DNA of 51,560 nt from Trueperaceae bacterium (lineage in GTDB: Bacteria; Deinococcota; Deinococci; Deinococcales; Trueperaceae). Shown here piece by piece: positions 33,108 through 40,555 of the stretch. Under the pieces are notes generated by a model, which saw only the letters and a list, made by a program, of their open reading frames with translations, was not told the origin of the DNA and made no database searches. Made by a program: the position numbers and the translations under genes. The stretch is from positions 1 to 51,560 of the forward strand of contig JAABTL010000020.1 of assembly GCA_011389865.1 (NCBI GenBank). The letters are read 5' to 3'. Within the stretch, counting starts at the first letter, position 1, and every line of letters starts with the position of its first letter.

Positions 33108-33870
33108 TCAGCCGAACTGCCGCTGCAGCAGCGGCACGAGGTTGGCGATCGGCAGGGGGGCGAGGTCGGCCAGCAGGGCGAGGTCGAGATAGCGCCGGCG
33201 ACCGAGTTGCGCGCTGCGCGGGGCCACGAACGCGGCGGCGTCGGCCTGCCGCGCGAAGGCGCCCACCTTCGCCATCATCGAGGCCGGCAGGCGCTCGGCC
33301 CACAGGAACGTCGCGCCGGCGGCCGCCAGCAGTTCGGCGTGGGTCGGTGGTTCGGCCTGGTCGTAGGTCGCGACGTACAGGGCGGCGCCCTCACCATCGA
33401 CGACGCCGTGGGCGTAGGCCCAGCCGAGCGCGCAGCCGATCGATTCGAAGTGGCGCGCCTCGCCTTCGAACGCCCACTGGGCGTAGGTCCGCTCGCGGAA
33501 GCCCGCTCCCTGCGGCGCGGCCGGCGGTGTCGCCAGCGTCATGTCGCAGAAGGCGCAGCGGCCCTCGGTCCAGGGGATCGCGTGCGCCTCGGGCCGGCCC
33601 ATCGCGGCGCCGGCCGGGGGCGGCGTCGCGCCGCCGCCGGGCGCCATGCCCATGGCGGCCCGCCGCTGGCGGCGGGCCGCCGCTGGCGGCGGGCCCGGTG
33701 CCGTGCTGTTGGTCGTGCTGCATCTGGCCCTGGGCGGCGGCGGTCGCGCCGCTGGCGGCGACGAGGGCGCCGGCGGCGAGGGCGCCGAGGCGCTGGATCG
33801 CGCGGCGACGTTCGGGATCGAAGGTGGCGTCGGGGGCGGGCTTCGGGTCAGGGAGACGAACGGGGGGCAT
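33108..33870 (-). pseudogene. Second NosL-like exported protein, split by a frameshift
   Basis: The start MPPVRLPDPKPAP (ATG 33870, AGAGG 5 bases upstream) leads to ERRRAIQRLGALAAG and a signal ending about GATAAAQ, then QGQMQHDQQHGTGPA. The C-terminal part, MGMAPGGGATPP then GRCAFCDMTLATPP, is in another frame and reaches the stop at 33108. The switch falls at 33661-33694, where a 17-bp palindromic unit is tandemly repeated. The C-terminal part carries a NosL-like CxxCxM and IGCALGWAYAHG. Either the gene is inactive, phase variable, or the assembly has a mistake in this hard-to-sequence hairpin. A net 1-bp loss, or two 17-bp units fewer or one more, would restore the frame. Confidence 0.75.
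33661..33694. repeat. 17-bp exact tandem duplication within the NosL-like gene
   Basis: CGCCGCTGGCGGCGGGC at 33661-33677 is repeated exactly at 33678-33694. The unit is itself an inverted repeat (CCCGCCGC...GGCGGG across the junction). Since 17 is not a multiple of three, copy changes shift the reading frame of the NosL-like gene. Confidence 0.9.
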
Positions 33871-33973
33871 GGCAACCTCTTCGCGTGGACGGGCTGCACC
33901 GCGTGCGGCGCGCCGGGTAGCGACGGCGCGGGGGCCGTCGCGTTCGCTTCGTTGGCATCGGTAGCGGGCGGAC

Positions 33974-34315
33974 TCAGGCCGGCGAGAAGGCGCCGACCGC
34001 CAAGCCCGGGGCCGGCGGGTCGCGCCCCAGGCGCGTGCGGCCGGCCCGCGGGCGCGGCGCGCTCGACCGCGGGCGGGCGCGGCGGCGCCTGAGGCTCGCC
34101 GCGGGGCCCGGCACCGGCGACGCGACGATCGCCGGCGCGCCGACGCCCCCCACCTCGAGCAGCGCGTGCGCGTGATCGGGCGTGCCCGCCGGGTGCGCAT
34201 GGCCCACCTCGGGCAGGGCGGCCGCCAGCGCGACGGCCGCGGTCGCCTGCAGCAGCAGGACGACGAGGGTGGCTCGGGCACCACAGCGCAGCGCTCGGGA
34301 CAGGCGCGCGGACAT
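33974..34315 (-). CDS. Small exported histidine-rich protein at the head of the nos-like cluster
   Basis: 113 residues. MSARLSRALRCGARATLVVLL... has a basic start and a hydrophobic stretch ending in ALAAALPEV, a signal peptide or anchor. It is followed by GHAHPAGTPDHAHALLEVG, with five His in 14 residues, able to bind copper or another metal. The rest is Arg/Pro rich. I do not recognise the family. It has its own TAGGGT box 7 bases before the ATG and lies 103 bp upstream of the NosL-like gene in the same direction, so it probably heads that transcription unit. The C-terminal half may be less reliable, since it is of low complexity. Confidence 0.55.
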   Translation of the reverse strand: MSARLSRALRCGARATLVVLLLQATAAVALAAALPEVGHAHPAGTPDHAHALLEVGGVGAPAIVASPVPGPAASLRRRRARPRSSAPRPRAGRTRLGRDPPAPGLAVGAFSPA

Positions 34316-34322
34316 GGACAGC

Positions 34323-34328
34323 ACCCTA
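34323..34328 (-). promoter_or_regulatory. -10 box TAGGGT for the nos-like cluster
   Basis: TAGGGT on the minus strand, 7 bases before the ATG at 34315; leaderless arrangement. Confidence 0.55.
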
Positions 34329-34397
34329 CGCCACGCGCCGCGAACTCGGGACGCCTCCGGCGACCCACTGTCCCTGGAAGGACTCGGCAGGGGCGGA

Positions 34398-34441
34398 TAG
34401 CCTGGAGACCGCTCGTGCTTTTCTTCACGAGCAGCTGCTCG
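34398..34441 (+). promoter_or_regulatory. Promoter and palindrome upstream of the OsmC gene
   Basis: TAGCCT at 34398-34403 is a -10 candidate and gives a leader of about 75 bases. Within it CGAGCAGCTGCTCG (34428-34441) is a perfect 14-bp palindrome 46 bases before the ATG; it could be an operator, for example for a peroxide-sensing repressor, or an RNA hairpin. Confidence 0.5.
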
Positions 34442-34487
34442 CGGCCACCCCACGCGAACCCGCCCGCGAGCGGCCCCGGAGGAACGC

Positions 34488-34913
34488 ATGCCCACCATCA
34501 CCACGACCTCTCTCGGCGACGGCGCCTTCGAGACGCTGCTCGGCCGCCACCGGATCATCACCGACGCCCCCCAAGGGATGGGTGGCGAGGACCGCGGCCC
34601 AGAACCCGCACAGCTCTTCGCCGCCTCGCTCGGCGCCTGCGTCGCGGCCATCGTGCAGGCCTACTGCGCCGCGCACGACGTCGACGGGCGCGACATGCGC
34701 GTCGACGTCGACTTCGAGAAGGTTGGCGAACCCACGCGACTCCGGCGGATCCTCGTGCGCATCGCCGTGCCGCACGCCGACATGTCGAGCGATCGCCTGC
34801 GGACGGTCCTGCAGCGCGTCGCGGAGCACTGCCCGGTGCACGAGACGATCTCGACCCTGGACGCGATTCGCTTCGAGTTCGAGGGCGAGCGCGGGGCCGG
34901 CGCCACCGACTGA
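34488..34913 (+). CDS. OsmC/Ohr family peroxide-reducing protein
   Basis: 141 residues, normal for the family. The two catalytic cysteines are in LGACVAAIVQAYC and EHCPVHETI, with RHRIITDAPQGMGGEDRGPEP ahead of them as in OsmC. It reduces hydroperoxides with thiol reductants. GGAGG lies 5 bases before the ATG. It stands as a single gene with a 75-base leader containing a palindrome, and is divergent from the nos-like cluster. In an organism with bacillithiol, OsmC/Ohr proteins are natural partners. Confidence 0.92.
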   Translation: MPTITTTSLGDGAFETLLGRHRIITDAPQGMGGEDRGPEPAQLFAASLGACVAAIVQAYCAAHDVDGRDMRVDVDFEKVGEPTRLRRILVRIAVPHADMSSDRLRTVLQRVAEHCPVHETISTLDAIRFEFEGERGAGATD

Positions 34914-34935
34914 CACGCGCACGTCTCGCCGCGGC

Positions 34936-36189
34936 TCAGGCGCGGACGGCCGCCTGCCGCCCGGCACCGACGCCGTGGCGACCCGCCACGGTCAGGACCG
35001 CCGCGCCCACCACCAGCGCGGCGGCGGCCGCGCCGAACAGCGCGCGGTTGCCGAGGGCGTCCATCAGGGCGCCCGTCGCCCCCGGGGCGACGATGGCGGC
35101 ACCGGAACCGAAGAGGTAGTACAGCCCGGTGTAGAAGCCGACCCGGTCGCGCCCGCCCTGGTCGGCCACCAGCGGGTAGGCGGGCACCAGCACGAACGCC
35201 CAGCCCGCGCCGGCCAGCGCCATGCAGGCGATCAGGACGCTGCTCGCCGCCACCGGCACCGCGGCGGCGAGCAGCAGCGCCAGGGCCAGGAGCAGCGCCC
35301 CGCCGCGCATCGTCCGCAGCTCGCCGAAGCGACGCCCGGCGAAGCCGGCGGGCAACGCGAGCAGCACGAAGGCGGCGCTGGCGGTGCCGAGCAGGCGCCC
35401 GGCCTGGCCACCCGTGAACCCGAGGGTCTCGGTCGCCAACACGCTGAACTGCGCCTCGACCGCCGCGAAGCCGAAGAAGCAGAAGAACAGGCCGAGCAGC
35501 AACCACGCGGGCCCGCGATGGGCGGCGCCCGCCAGCTCCCGGAGGTCGCGCAGCAGCCCGCGCAGGACCGGCGCGTCGTCTTGCACGGCGCCGTGCCGCA
35601 CGAACGCCGGATGGCGCCGTGCGCTGAGTACGACCACCACCAACGACGCGAGCGCGAGCAGCGACGCCGCGGCGAACGGCCACCAGCGGGCCGCATCGAA
35701 CGTGGGCGCGATCACGACCAGCGCCACCACCCCGCCCAGCGCCCCCATCAGCGTGATGATCCCGTTGCCCGCCGCCCGGTCCTCGGGCGCGACGTGGTCG
35801 GGCAGCAGCGCGACGAGCGGCGCGCGGTAGAGGGTGATCGACAGCAGGAAGACGACGTCCAGCGCCAGCAACGTCCACAGCGCCGTCGCCGCCCACGGTA
35901 GGCCCGCGAAACTCAGAGCGGCCAGCGGCACGCCCGCGAGCAGGAACGGCAACCGCCTCCCCCAGCGACCCTCGACGCGGTCGGACCAGGCGCCCACCAC
36001 GGGGATCAGGAGGATGGCGACGACGTTGTCGAGCCCCATGATCGCGCCGCGCAGGGCGCGGCTCTCGACGAAGTCGCCGAGCAAGAGCGGCATGAACACG
36101 TTGTAGGTGCCCCAGATCGCCGCCAGCGCGAGGCCGCCGGCACCGATGCCGATCAGCCGGGCGACGGGGAGCGAGCGATGCGGCGCCAC
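34936..36189 (-). CDS. MFS transporter (sugar/sucrose-like)
   Basis: 417 residues with twelve membrane segments. The segment AIMGLDNVVAILLIPVVGAWSDR followed by GRRLPFLLAGVPLAAL recalls the sucrose/glycoside type of MFS carriers, and the loop RAPLVALLPDHVAPEDRAAGNG is usual for the SLC45-like group. Substrate undetermined. GTG 36189 is chosen because TAGCCT ends 6 bases before it. It ends 22 bp from the convergent OsmC gene. The long central loop is Arg/Ala rich. Confidence 0.85.
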   Translation of the reverse strand: MAPHRSLPVARLIGIGAGGLALAAIWGTYNVFMPLLLGDFVESRALRGAIMGLDNVVAILLIPVVGAWSDRVEGRWGRRLPFLLAGVPLAALSFAGLPWAATALWTLLALDVVFLLSITLYRAPLVALLPDHVAPEDRAAGNGIITLMGALGGVVALVVIAPTFDAARWWPFAAASLLALASLVVVVLSARRHPAFVRHGAVQDDAPVLRGLLRDLRELAGAAHRGPAWLLLGLFFCFFGFAAVEAQFSVLATETLGFTGGQAGRLLGTASAAFVLLALPAGFAGRRFGELRTMRGGALLLALALLLAAAVPVAASSVLIACMALAGAGWAFVLVPAYPLVADQGGRDRVGFYTGLYYLFGSGAAIVAPGATGALMDALGNRALFGAAAAALVVGAAVLTVAGRHGVGAGRQAAVRA

Positions 36190-36195
36190 GGGATC

Positions 36196-36201
36196 AGGCT
36201 A
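36196..36201 (-). promoter_or_regulatory. -10 box TAGCCT for the MFS gene
   Basis: TAGCCT on the minus strand, exactly 6 bases before GTG 36189; leaderless type. It makes the MFS gene independent of the P450 gene upstream. Confidence 0.55.
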
Positions 36202-36266
36202 ACCGCCGGGGAGGCGCGAGCGGCCGGCGGGTCGGCGCGGGCGCCCTGCGTGACTCCGCCCGCGGC

Positions 36267-37487
36267 TCAGGGGACGTCCCAGCGCACCGGCAGCGCCTCG
36301 AGCCCGCGGAAGCCGGGCAGGAAGCGGTACCTCAGCTCCTCCTCGGGCACCGCGAGCCGCAGGTTGGGCAGGCGCGCCAGCAGCGTGGTCAGCGCGACGT
36401 CGGTCTCGAGGCGAGCCAGCGGGGAGCCCAGGCAGTAGTGCAGCCCCTTCCCGAAGCCGAGGTGCGGGTTGGGCGAACGGTCCAACTCGAGCGCGTCGGG
36501 CCGCTCGAAGCGCTCCGCGTCGCGGTTGGCGCTCGACAGGATGAGGATGACGGGGTCCCCACGGCGGATGAGCTGCCCGCCCCATACGACGTCTTCGGCG
36601 GCCCAGCGGTTCAACGCCCGCTCCACCGAGCCGTCGTAGCGCAGGAACTCCTCGACCGCGGCCGGCATCAGCGTGGGGTCGGCGGCCAGCGCGTCGCGCC
36701 GGTCGGGGTGGCGCGACAGCGCGAGGACGGCGTTGGCGATCAGGTTGACGGTGGTCTCGTGGCCGGCCACGATCAGCAGCACCACGGTGCTGCAGAGCTC
36801 GTCCTCGCTCAGCCGATCGCCCGCCTGGTCGGCGGCGACCAGCGCCGAGATCATGTCGCCGCGAGGGTGCCGGCGCCGCTCCTCGAAGAGCGCCTGGAGG
36901 TAGTCGGTGAACTGGGTCAGCTGCCGTACGGTCTCGGCCTGGGCCTCGGGCGTCATGGGGGGCTCGAGGAGGGCGTTCCCCCATGCCCGGAAGCGATCGC
37001 GGTCGGCGATCGGCACACCCAGCAGCTCCAGGATGACGGTCGTGGGCAGCGGGAACGAGAAGTCGGTGATCAGGTCCATCTCGCCGCGGCCCACCACGGG
37101 ATCGAGGAGCGCGTCGGCGATCGCCTGGGCCCGCGGCCGCAGGTCCGCCACGCGCTTCGGCGTGAACGCCTGGCTCACCAGGCCGCGCAGCCGGCGGTGG
37201 TCGGCGCCGTCGGCGTTGAGCATGTGCTGCCCGAGCCGGCGATCGAGCGGCGAACCGGCCGGGATCCGCTCGGGCGGCAGAGCCAGCGCGGCGTCGCGCA
37301 CGAAGCGCTTGTCGCGCAGCATGGCGTCCACGTCGGCGTAGCGGGTGACGAACCAGATCGGCGTGGTGCCGTTCAGGCCCGGCTGCTGGTAGATCGGGTC
37401 GTCGCGGCGCATGGCGGCGAAGGTCGGGTGCGGATCGCGCTTGAAGTCGTGGCCGTAGAGGTCGTACTTGCGTGCGGCCTCGCTCAT
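36267..37487 (-). CDS. Cytochrome P450
   Basis: 406 residues, the bacterial class I length. I-helix IVAGHETTVNL, ExxR in EEFLRYDG, and the heme loop FGKGLHYCLGSPLARLE with Cys352 as thiolate ligand are all intact. It should hydroxylate or epoxidise a small substrate, with electrons from a ferredoxin/reductase that is not encoded nearby. The ATG at 37487 overlaps the stop of the aldo/keto reductase gene by 4 bases, so the two act as a pair. Substrate unknown; the motif KGLHYCLG is typical of CYP107/CYP109-like soluble P450s. Confidence 0.93.
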   Translation of the reverse strand: MSEAARKYDLYGHDFKRDPHPTFAAMRRDDPIYQQPGLNGTTPIWFVTRYADVDAMLRDKRFVRDAALALPPERIPAGSPLDRRLGQHMLNADGADHRRLRGLVSQAFTPKRVADLRPRAQAIADALLDPVVGRGEMDLITDFSFPLPTTVILELLGVPIADRDRFRAWGNALLEPPMTPEAQAETVRQLTQFTDYLQALFEERRRHPRGDMISALVAADQAGDRLSEDELCSTVVLLIVAGHETTVNLIANAVLALSRHPDRRDALAADPTLMPAAVEEFLRYDGSVERALNRWAAEDVVWGGQLIRRGDPVILILSSANRDAERFERPDALELDRSPNPHLGFGKGLHYCLGSPLARLETDVALTTLLARLPNLRLAVPEEELRYRFLPGFRGLEALPVRWDVP

Positions 37488-38458
37488 GCTTGGGTCTCCT
37501 CGGCCCGGTCGTGGGCGGGAGGCACCGGCGGCGTCAGGGCCGCGATCTCGGCGCGCATCTCGGGCACCATGGCGAACTCGGCGGCGGCCAGCGACGGCGC
37601 CAACTGCTCGAGGCTGCGCGCGCCCACGATGGGCGCCGTGACGGCCGGGTGCGACGCCACCCAGGCGACCGCGAGCGTGGCGGGGTGGACGCCGCGCTCG
37701 GCCGCGTAGGCCATGAAGTCCTCCGCGACGCCGCTGTCGAGCTCGCGCGCGTAGCGCTTGGCGTACCGCGCGTTCTCGACCAACCGGCCCTTCTCGACGC
37801 GCTGGCCGCGCGGGTAGCGCCCAAGCAGCAGCCCGGCGGCGAGCGGGCTGTAGGGGATGACGCCCAAGCCCTCGGCGGCCGCGAGCGGCAGGATCTCGAC
37901 CTCCGCCTGCCGCTTCACCAGGCTGTACATCGGCTCGATCAGCTCGAAGCGCGCCAGCCCCTCGCGGGCGCTCACCCCGAGCGCCTTGGCGATCTGCCAG
38001 GCCGCCCAGTTGCTGACCGCCGGGTAGAGGATCAAGCCGCGGCGCACCAGGTCGTCCAGCGCGCGCAGCGTCTCCTCGATCGGCGTGTCGCGGTCGAACT
38101 GGTGGACGAAGTAGAAGTCCAGCCGATCGGTGTCCAGTCGCCGCAGGCTCGCCTCGACCTCGCGCACGATGGCGCGACGTGACAGCCCGCCGGCGTTGAC
38201 GTCGTCGCCCATGCGCCCGAACACCTTGCTGGTCAGCACGATGCGGTCGCGCTCGCCGGCGATGAGGCGGCCGACGATCTCCTCGGAACGACCCCGAGCG
38301 TAGACGTTGGCGGTGTCGACGAAGTTGACGCCCGCGTCGCGCGCCGCGGCGTACATGCGGGCGGACTCGGCCTCGTCGGCGTCGCCACCGAACGCCATCG
38401 TGCCGAGGCAGAGAGACGAGACGCGCACACCCGTGCGACCGATCAGGCGGTGTTCCAT
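37484..38458 (-). CDS. Aldo/keto reductase
   Basis: 324 residues of the (beta/alpha)8 AKR fold. The start MEHRLIGRTGVRVSSLCLGT, the Asp in NFVDTANVY with catalytic Tyr, Lys in IVLTSKVF and His in YFVHQFDRD form the tetrad, and the NADPH site is in PIVGARSLEQL. It is co-transcribed with the P450 and could reduce its carbonyl product or supply the substrate. A TAGCCT box lies 5 bases before the ATG, and the gene faces the metallophosphoesterase gene across about 150 bp. Confidence 0.92.
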   Translation of the reverse strand: MEHRLIGRTGVRVSSLCLGTMAFGGDADEAESARMYAAARDAGVNFVDTANVYARGRSEEIVGRLIAGERDRIVLTSKVFGRMGDDVNAGGLSRRAIVREVEASLRRLDTDRLDFYFVHQFDRDTPIEETLRALDDLVRRGLILYPAVSNWAAWQIAKALGVSAREGLARFELIEPMYSLVKRQAEVEILPLAAAEGLGVIPYSPLAAGLLLGRYPRGQRVEKGRLVENARYAKRYARELDSGVAEDFMAYAAERGVHPATLAVAWVASHPAVTAPIVGARSLEQLAPSLAAAEFAMVPEMRAEIAALTPPVPPAHDRAEETQA

Positions 38459-38463
38459 GCGCC

Positions 38464-38469
38464 AGGCTA
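38464..38469 (-). promoter_or_regulatory. -10 box TAGCCT for the AKR-P450 pair
   Basis: TAGCCT on the minus strand ends 5 bases before the ATG at 38458; leaderless type. Confidence 0.55.
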
Positions 38470-38597
38470 GCCGAGAGGAACACCGGGGTCGGACGGGTCC
38501 GACACACGCCCATCGCCGCCACCCGCCCCGCCCAGCGCCACGCGGCCCGCGCACGACCAGCCGCAACGCAGAGACACCCCCTCACGAACGGCTGCTG

Positions 38598-38603
38598 TAC
38601 GCT
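38598..38603 (+). promoter_or_regulatory. -10 box TACGCT for the metallophosphoesterase-methyltransferase pair
   Basis: TACGCT, then exactly 6 bases, then GTG 38610, with no ribosome binding site; leaderless type. Confidence 0.6.
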
Positions 38604-38609
38604 GCCGCC

Positions 38610-39428
38610 GTGGATCGCAGGCGCTTCATCACCTACGCAGCCGCGGTCTCGGCGACCGCCGCGTCGGGGTTGTCCTTGGCCCAGGTCACCGGGACCTACC
38701 GGTTCGACGTCGTGCGGGAGCGGGCCACGCTCGCGGGCCTGCGCGCGCCGCTGCGCGTCGCCTGGCTGACCGACCTCCACCACGGGCAGTACGTCCGCAC
38801 GGCGTCTGTGCGGGCATGGGTCGACGCCGCGCTCACCGAGGCGCCCGACCTCGTGCTCCTCGGAGGCGACCTGGTCGACCAGCGCCCGGGTGCCGACAGC
38901 GATGAGGCCCTCGTCGCGGAACTCGCCCGTCTGCGCGCGCCGCTCGGGGTGCTGGCCGTGTGGGGCAACCACGATCGGGCGCGCTTCGAGGGCATGGAGC
39001 CCTTCGCCGGGGCGCTGCGCGATGCCGGCATCGACGTCCTCGTCAACCGCGGCGTCACCGTGCGGGACGACCTCCACGTCGCCGGTCTCGACGACCTCCG
39101 CGTCGGCCGTCCCGACCTGGAGGCCGCGCTCGCCGGCCGGCCCGCGACGGGCGCCACCCTGTTCGCCTCGCACAACCCCGACGTGCTCCCGACCGTCCCC
39201 ATCGACGTCGGCCTGACGCTCTCGGGGCACACCCACGGCGGCCAGGTGGTGCTGCCCGGCGTGGGCGCGCTCTACACCTCATCGGAGTACGGCGACCGCT
39301 TCCTGGCCGGCTGGGTCGACGGGCCCGCCCGCGGTTACGTGTCGCGTGGACTCGGCGTCACGAGCCTCCCGGTGCGGATCAACTGCCCGGCCGAGCTGAC
39401 CGTCCTCGATCTCGCGCCGGTCGCCTGA
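38610..39428 (+). CDS. Metallophosphoesterase with Tat-type signal (YaeI-like)
   Basis: 272 residues from GTG 38610. VDRRRFITYAAAVSATAAS has the RRxF pattern of a Tat signal and a hydrophobic stretch. The calcineurin-like motifs are intact: LTDLHHGQ, LGGDLVD, WGNHDRA and SGHTHGGQ, so a dinuclear metal centre is expected outside the membrane. Relatives such as YaeI act on phosphodiesters of lipids. It is followed after 7 bp by a methyltransferase gene. The GTG is supported by the TACGCT box 6 bases upstream. Confidence 0.9.
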   Translation: MDRRRFITYAAAVSATAASGLSLAQVTGTYRFDVVRERATLAGLRAPLRVAWLTDLHHGQYVRTASVRAWVDAALTEAPDLVLLGGDLVDQRPGADSDEALVAELARLRAPLGVLAVWGNHDRARFEGMEPFAGALRDAGIDVLVNRGVTVRDDLHVAGLDDLRVGRPDLEAALAGRPATGATLFASHNPDVLPTVPIDVGLTLSGHTHGGQVVLPGVGALYTSSEYGDRFLAGWVDGPARGYVSRGLGVTSLPVRINCPAELTVLDLAPVA

Positions 39429-39435
39429 GCGTCCC

Positions 39436-40434
39436 ATGACCGCTACGGACCCGCTCTCCCGCCTCGAGGCCGCCCTCGCCGCACGCGCGCCGCTGGTCGA
39501 CGCCGCGCACGAGACCGCGTTCCGGCTGTTCAACGGCCACCTCGAGGGCGACCCGCGCTGGGTGATCGACGCCTACGGCCGCACGGCCGTCGTCTACCGC
39601 CACGGGCAGGCCGACGACGCCGACCTCGGCGCGGTCCTCGAGACCCTACGCGCGCAGCTGCCGTGGCTGGCGACGATCGTCGTCAAGGAGCGCGAGGGCC
39701 TCTACGAGGCGCGCCGCGGGCGGATCGCCTTCCAGGCGCCGGGCAGCGTGGGCCCCGACACGCGGGTCAGCGAGCACGGCGTGCGTTACGCCGTCGACCC
39801 GCTGCTCAACCAGGACGGCGGCTTCTACCTCGACACGCGCGAGCTGCGCCGCTGGCTGCTCGACCACGCCGAGGGCAAGACGGTGCTCAACACCTTCGCG
39901 TACACCGGCAGCCTCGGCGTCGCCGCCCTCGCGGGCGGGGCCGCGCGGGTGCTGCAGACCGACCTCAACCCGCGCTTCCTCGACGTCGCCCGGGCGTCGA
40001 CGGCGCTCAACGGCCTGCCGGTCGACCGGCGCGACTTCGTGGCGCGCGACTTCTTCTCCTTCGTGCGTGGCACCAAGCTGCGCGGCGAGCGTTTCGACAT
40101 CGTCATCCTCGACCCGCCGTTCTTCTCCAGCACGCCGCGTGGCGAACTCGACCTCAGTCGCGACACCACGCGACTCGTCAACAAGGTGCGCCCACTGGTG
40201 CGGAGCGGCGGCACGCTGGTCGTCGTCAACAACGCCCTGTTCCTGAGCGGCGCCGCGCTCGTGGCCGAACTCGAGGCACTCTGCGCGGGCGGATGGATGA
40301 CGATGGAGACGCTGATCGGCGTCCCGCCGGACGTCAAGGGCTACCCCCAGACGCGTGTCGGCGAGCCGCCGGTCGACCCGGCGCCGTTCGACCACAGCAC
40401 GAAGATCGCGGTGTTGGGGGTGCGGCACCGCTGA
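39436..40434 (+). CDS. Class I SAM-dependent methyltransferase (RlmI/RlmK-like)
   Basis: 332 residues. An N-terminal segment (FRLFNGHLEGDPRWVIDAYG...) leads to the SAM domain with LNTFAYTGSLGVAAL, VLQTDLNPRFLDVARASTALN and VILDPPFFS. The NQDGGFYLDTRELRRWLL preface matches 23S rRNA m5C methyltransferases of the RlmI group. It likely modifies 23S rRNA or another RNA, but the target is not proven. The gene starts 7 bp after the phosphoesterase stop; a separate ribosome site is not obvious. Confidence 0.88.
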   Translation: MTATDPLSRLEAALAARAPLVDAAHETAFRLFNGHLEGDPRWVIDAYGRTAVVYRHGQADDADLGAVLETLRAQLPWLATIVVKEREGLYEARRGRIAFQAPGSVGPDTRVSEHGVRYAVDPLLNQDGGFYLDTRELRRWLLDHAEGKTVLNTFAYTGSLGVAALAGGAARVLQTDLNPRFLDVARASTALNGLPVDRRDFVARDFFSFVRGTKLRGERFDIVILDPPFFSSTPRGELDLSRDTTRLVNKVRPLVRSGGTLVVVNNALFLSGAALVAELEALCAGGWMTMETLIGVPPDVKGYPQTRVGEPPVDPAPFDHSTKIAVLGVRHR

Positions 40435-40450
40435 CGGCCGCGGGCCGTGC

Positions 40451-40456
40451 TAGGGT
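40451..40456 (+). promoter_or_regulatory. -10 candidate TAGGGT upstream of the nitrilase gene
   Basis: TAGGGT about 100 bases before the ATG at 40556. The gap between the methyltransferase stop and the nitrilase start (121 bp) has no other feature I can support. Confidence 0.35.
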
Positions 40457-40555
40457 CCTTCACGTACGCACAAGCAGGGGCAGTGGCCGTGGCGCCACGC
40501 TGCCGACGGACGAACCTCACCAGGCAAACTTGAGGGCGCACAGGACCGGATCCTC

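Noticed and set aside
36487-38455. Single long minus-strand frame spanning both the P450 and the reductase region
   Set aside because: In the reductase region the frame reads nonsense, while the AKR motifs are in another frame; the P450 starts at the ATG overlapping the AKR stop. Not a fusion.
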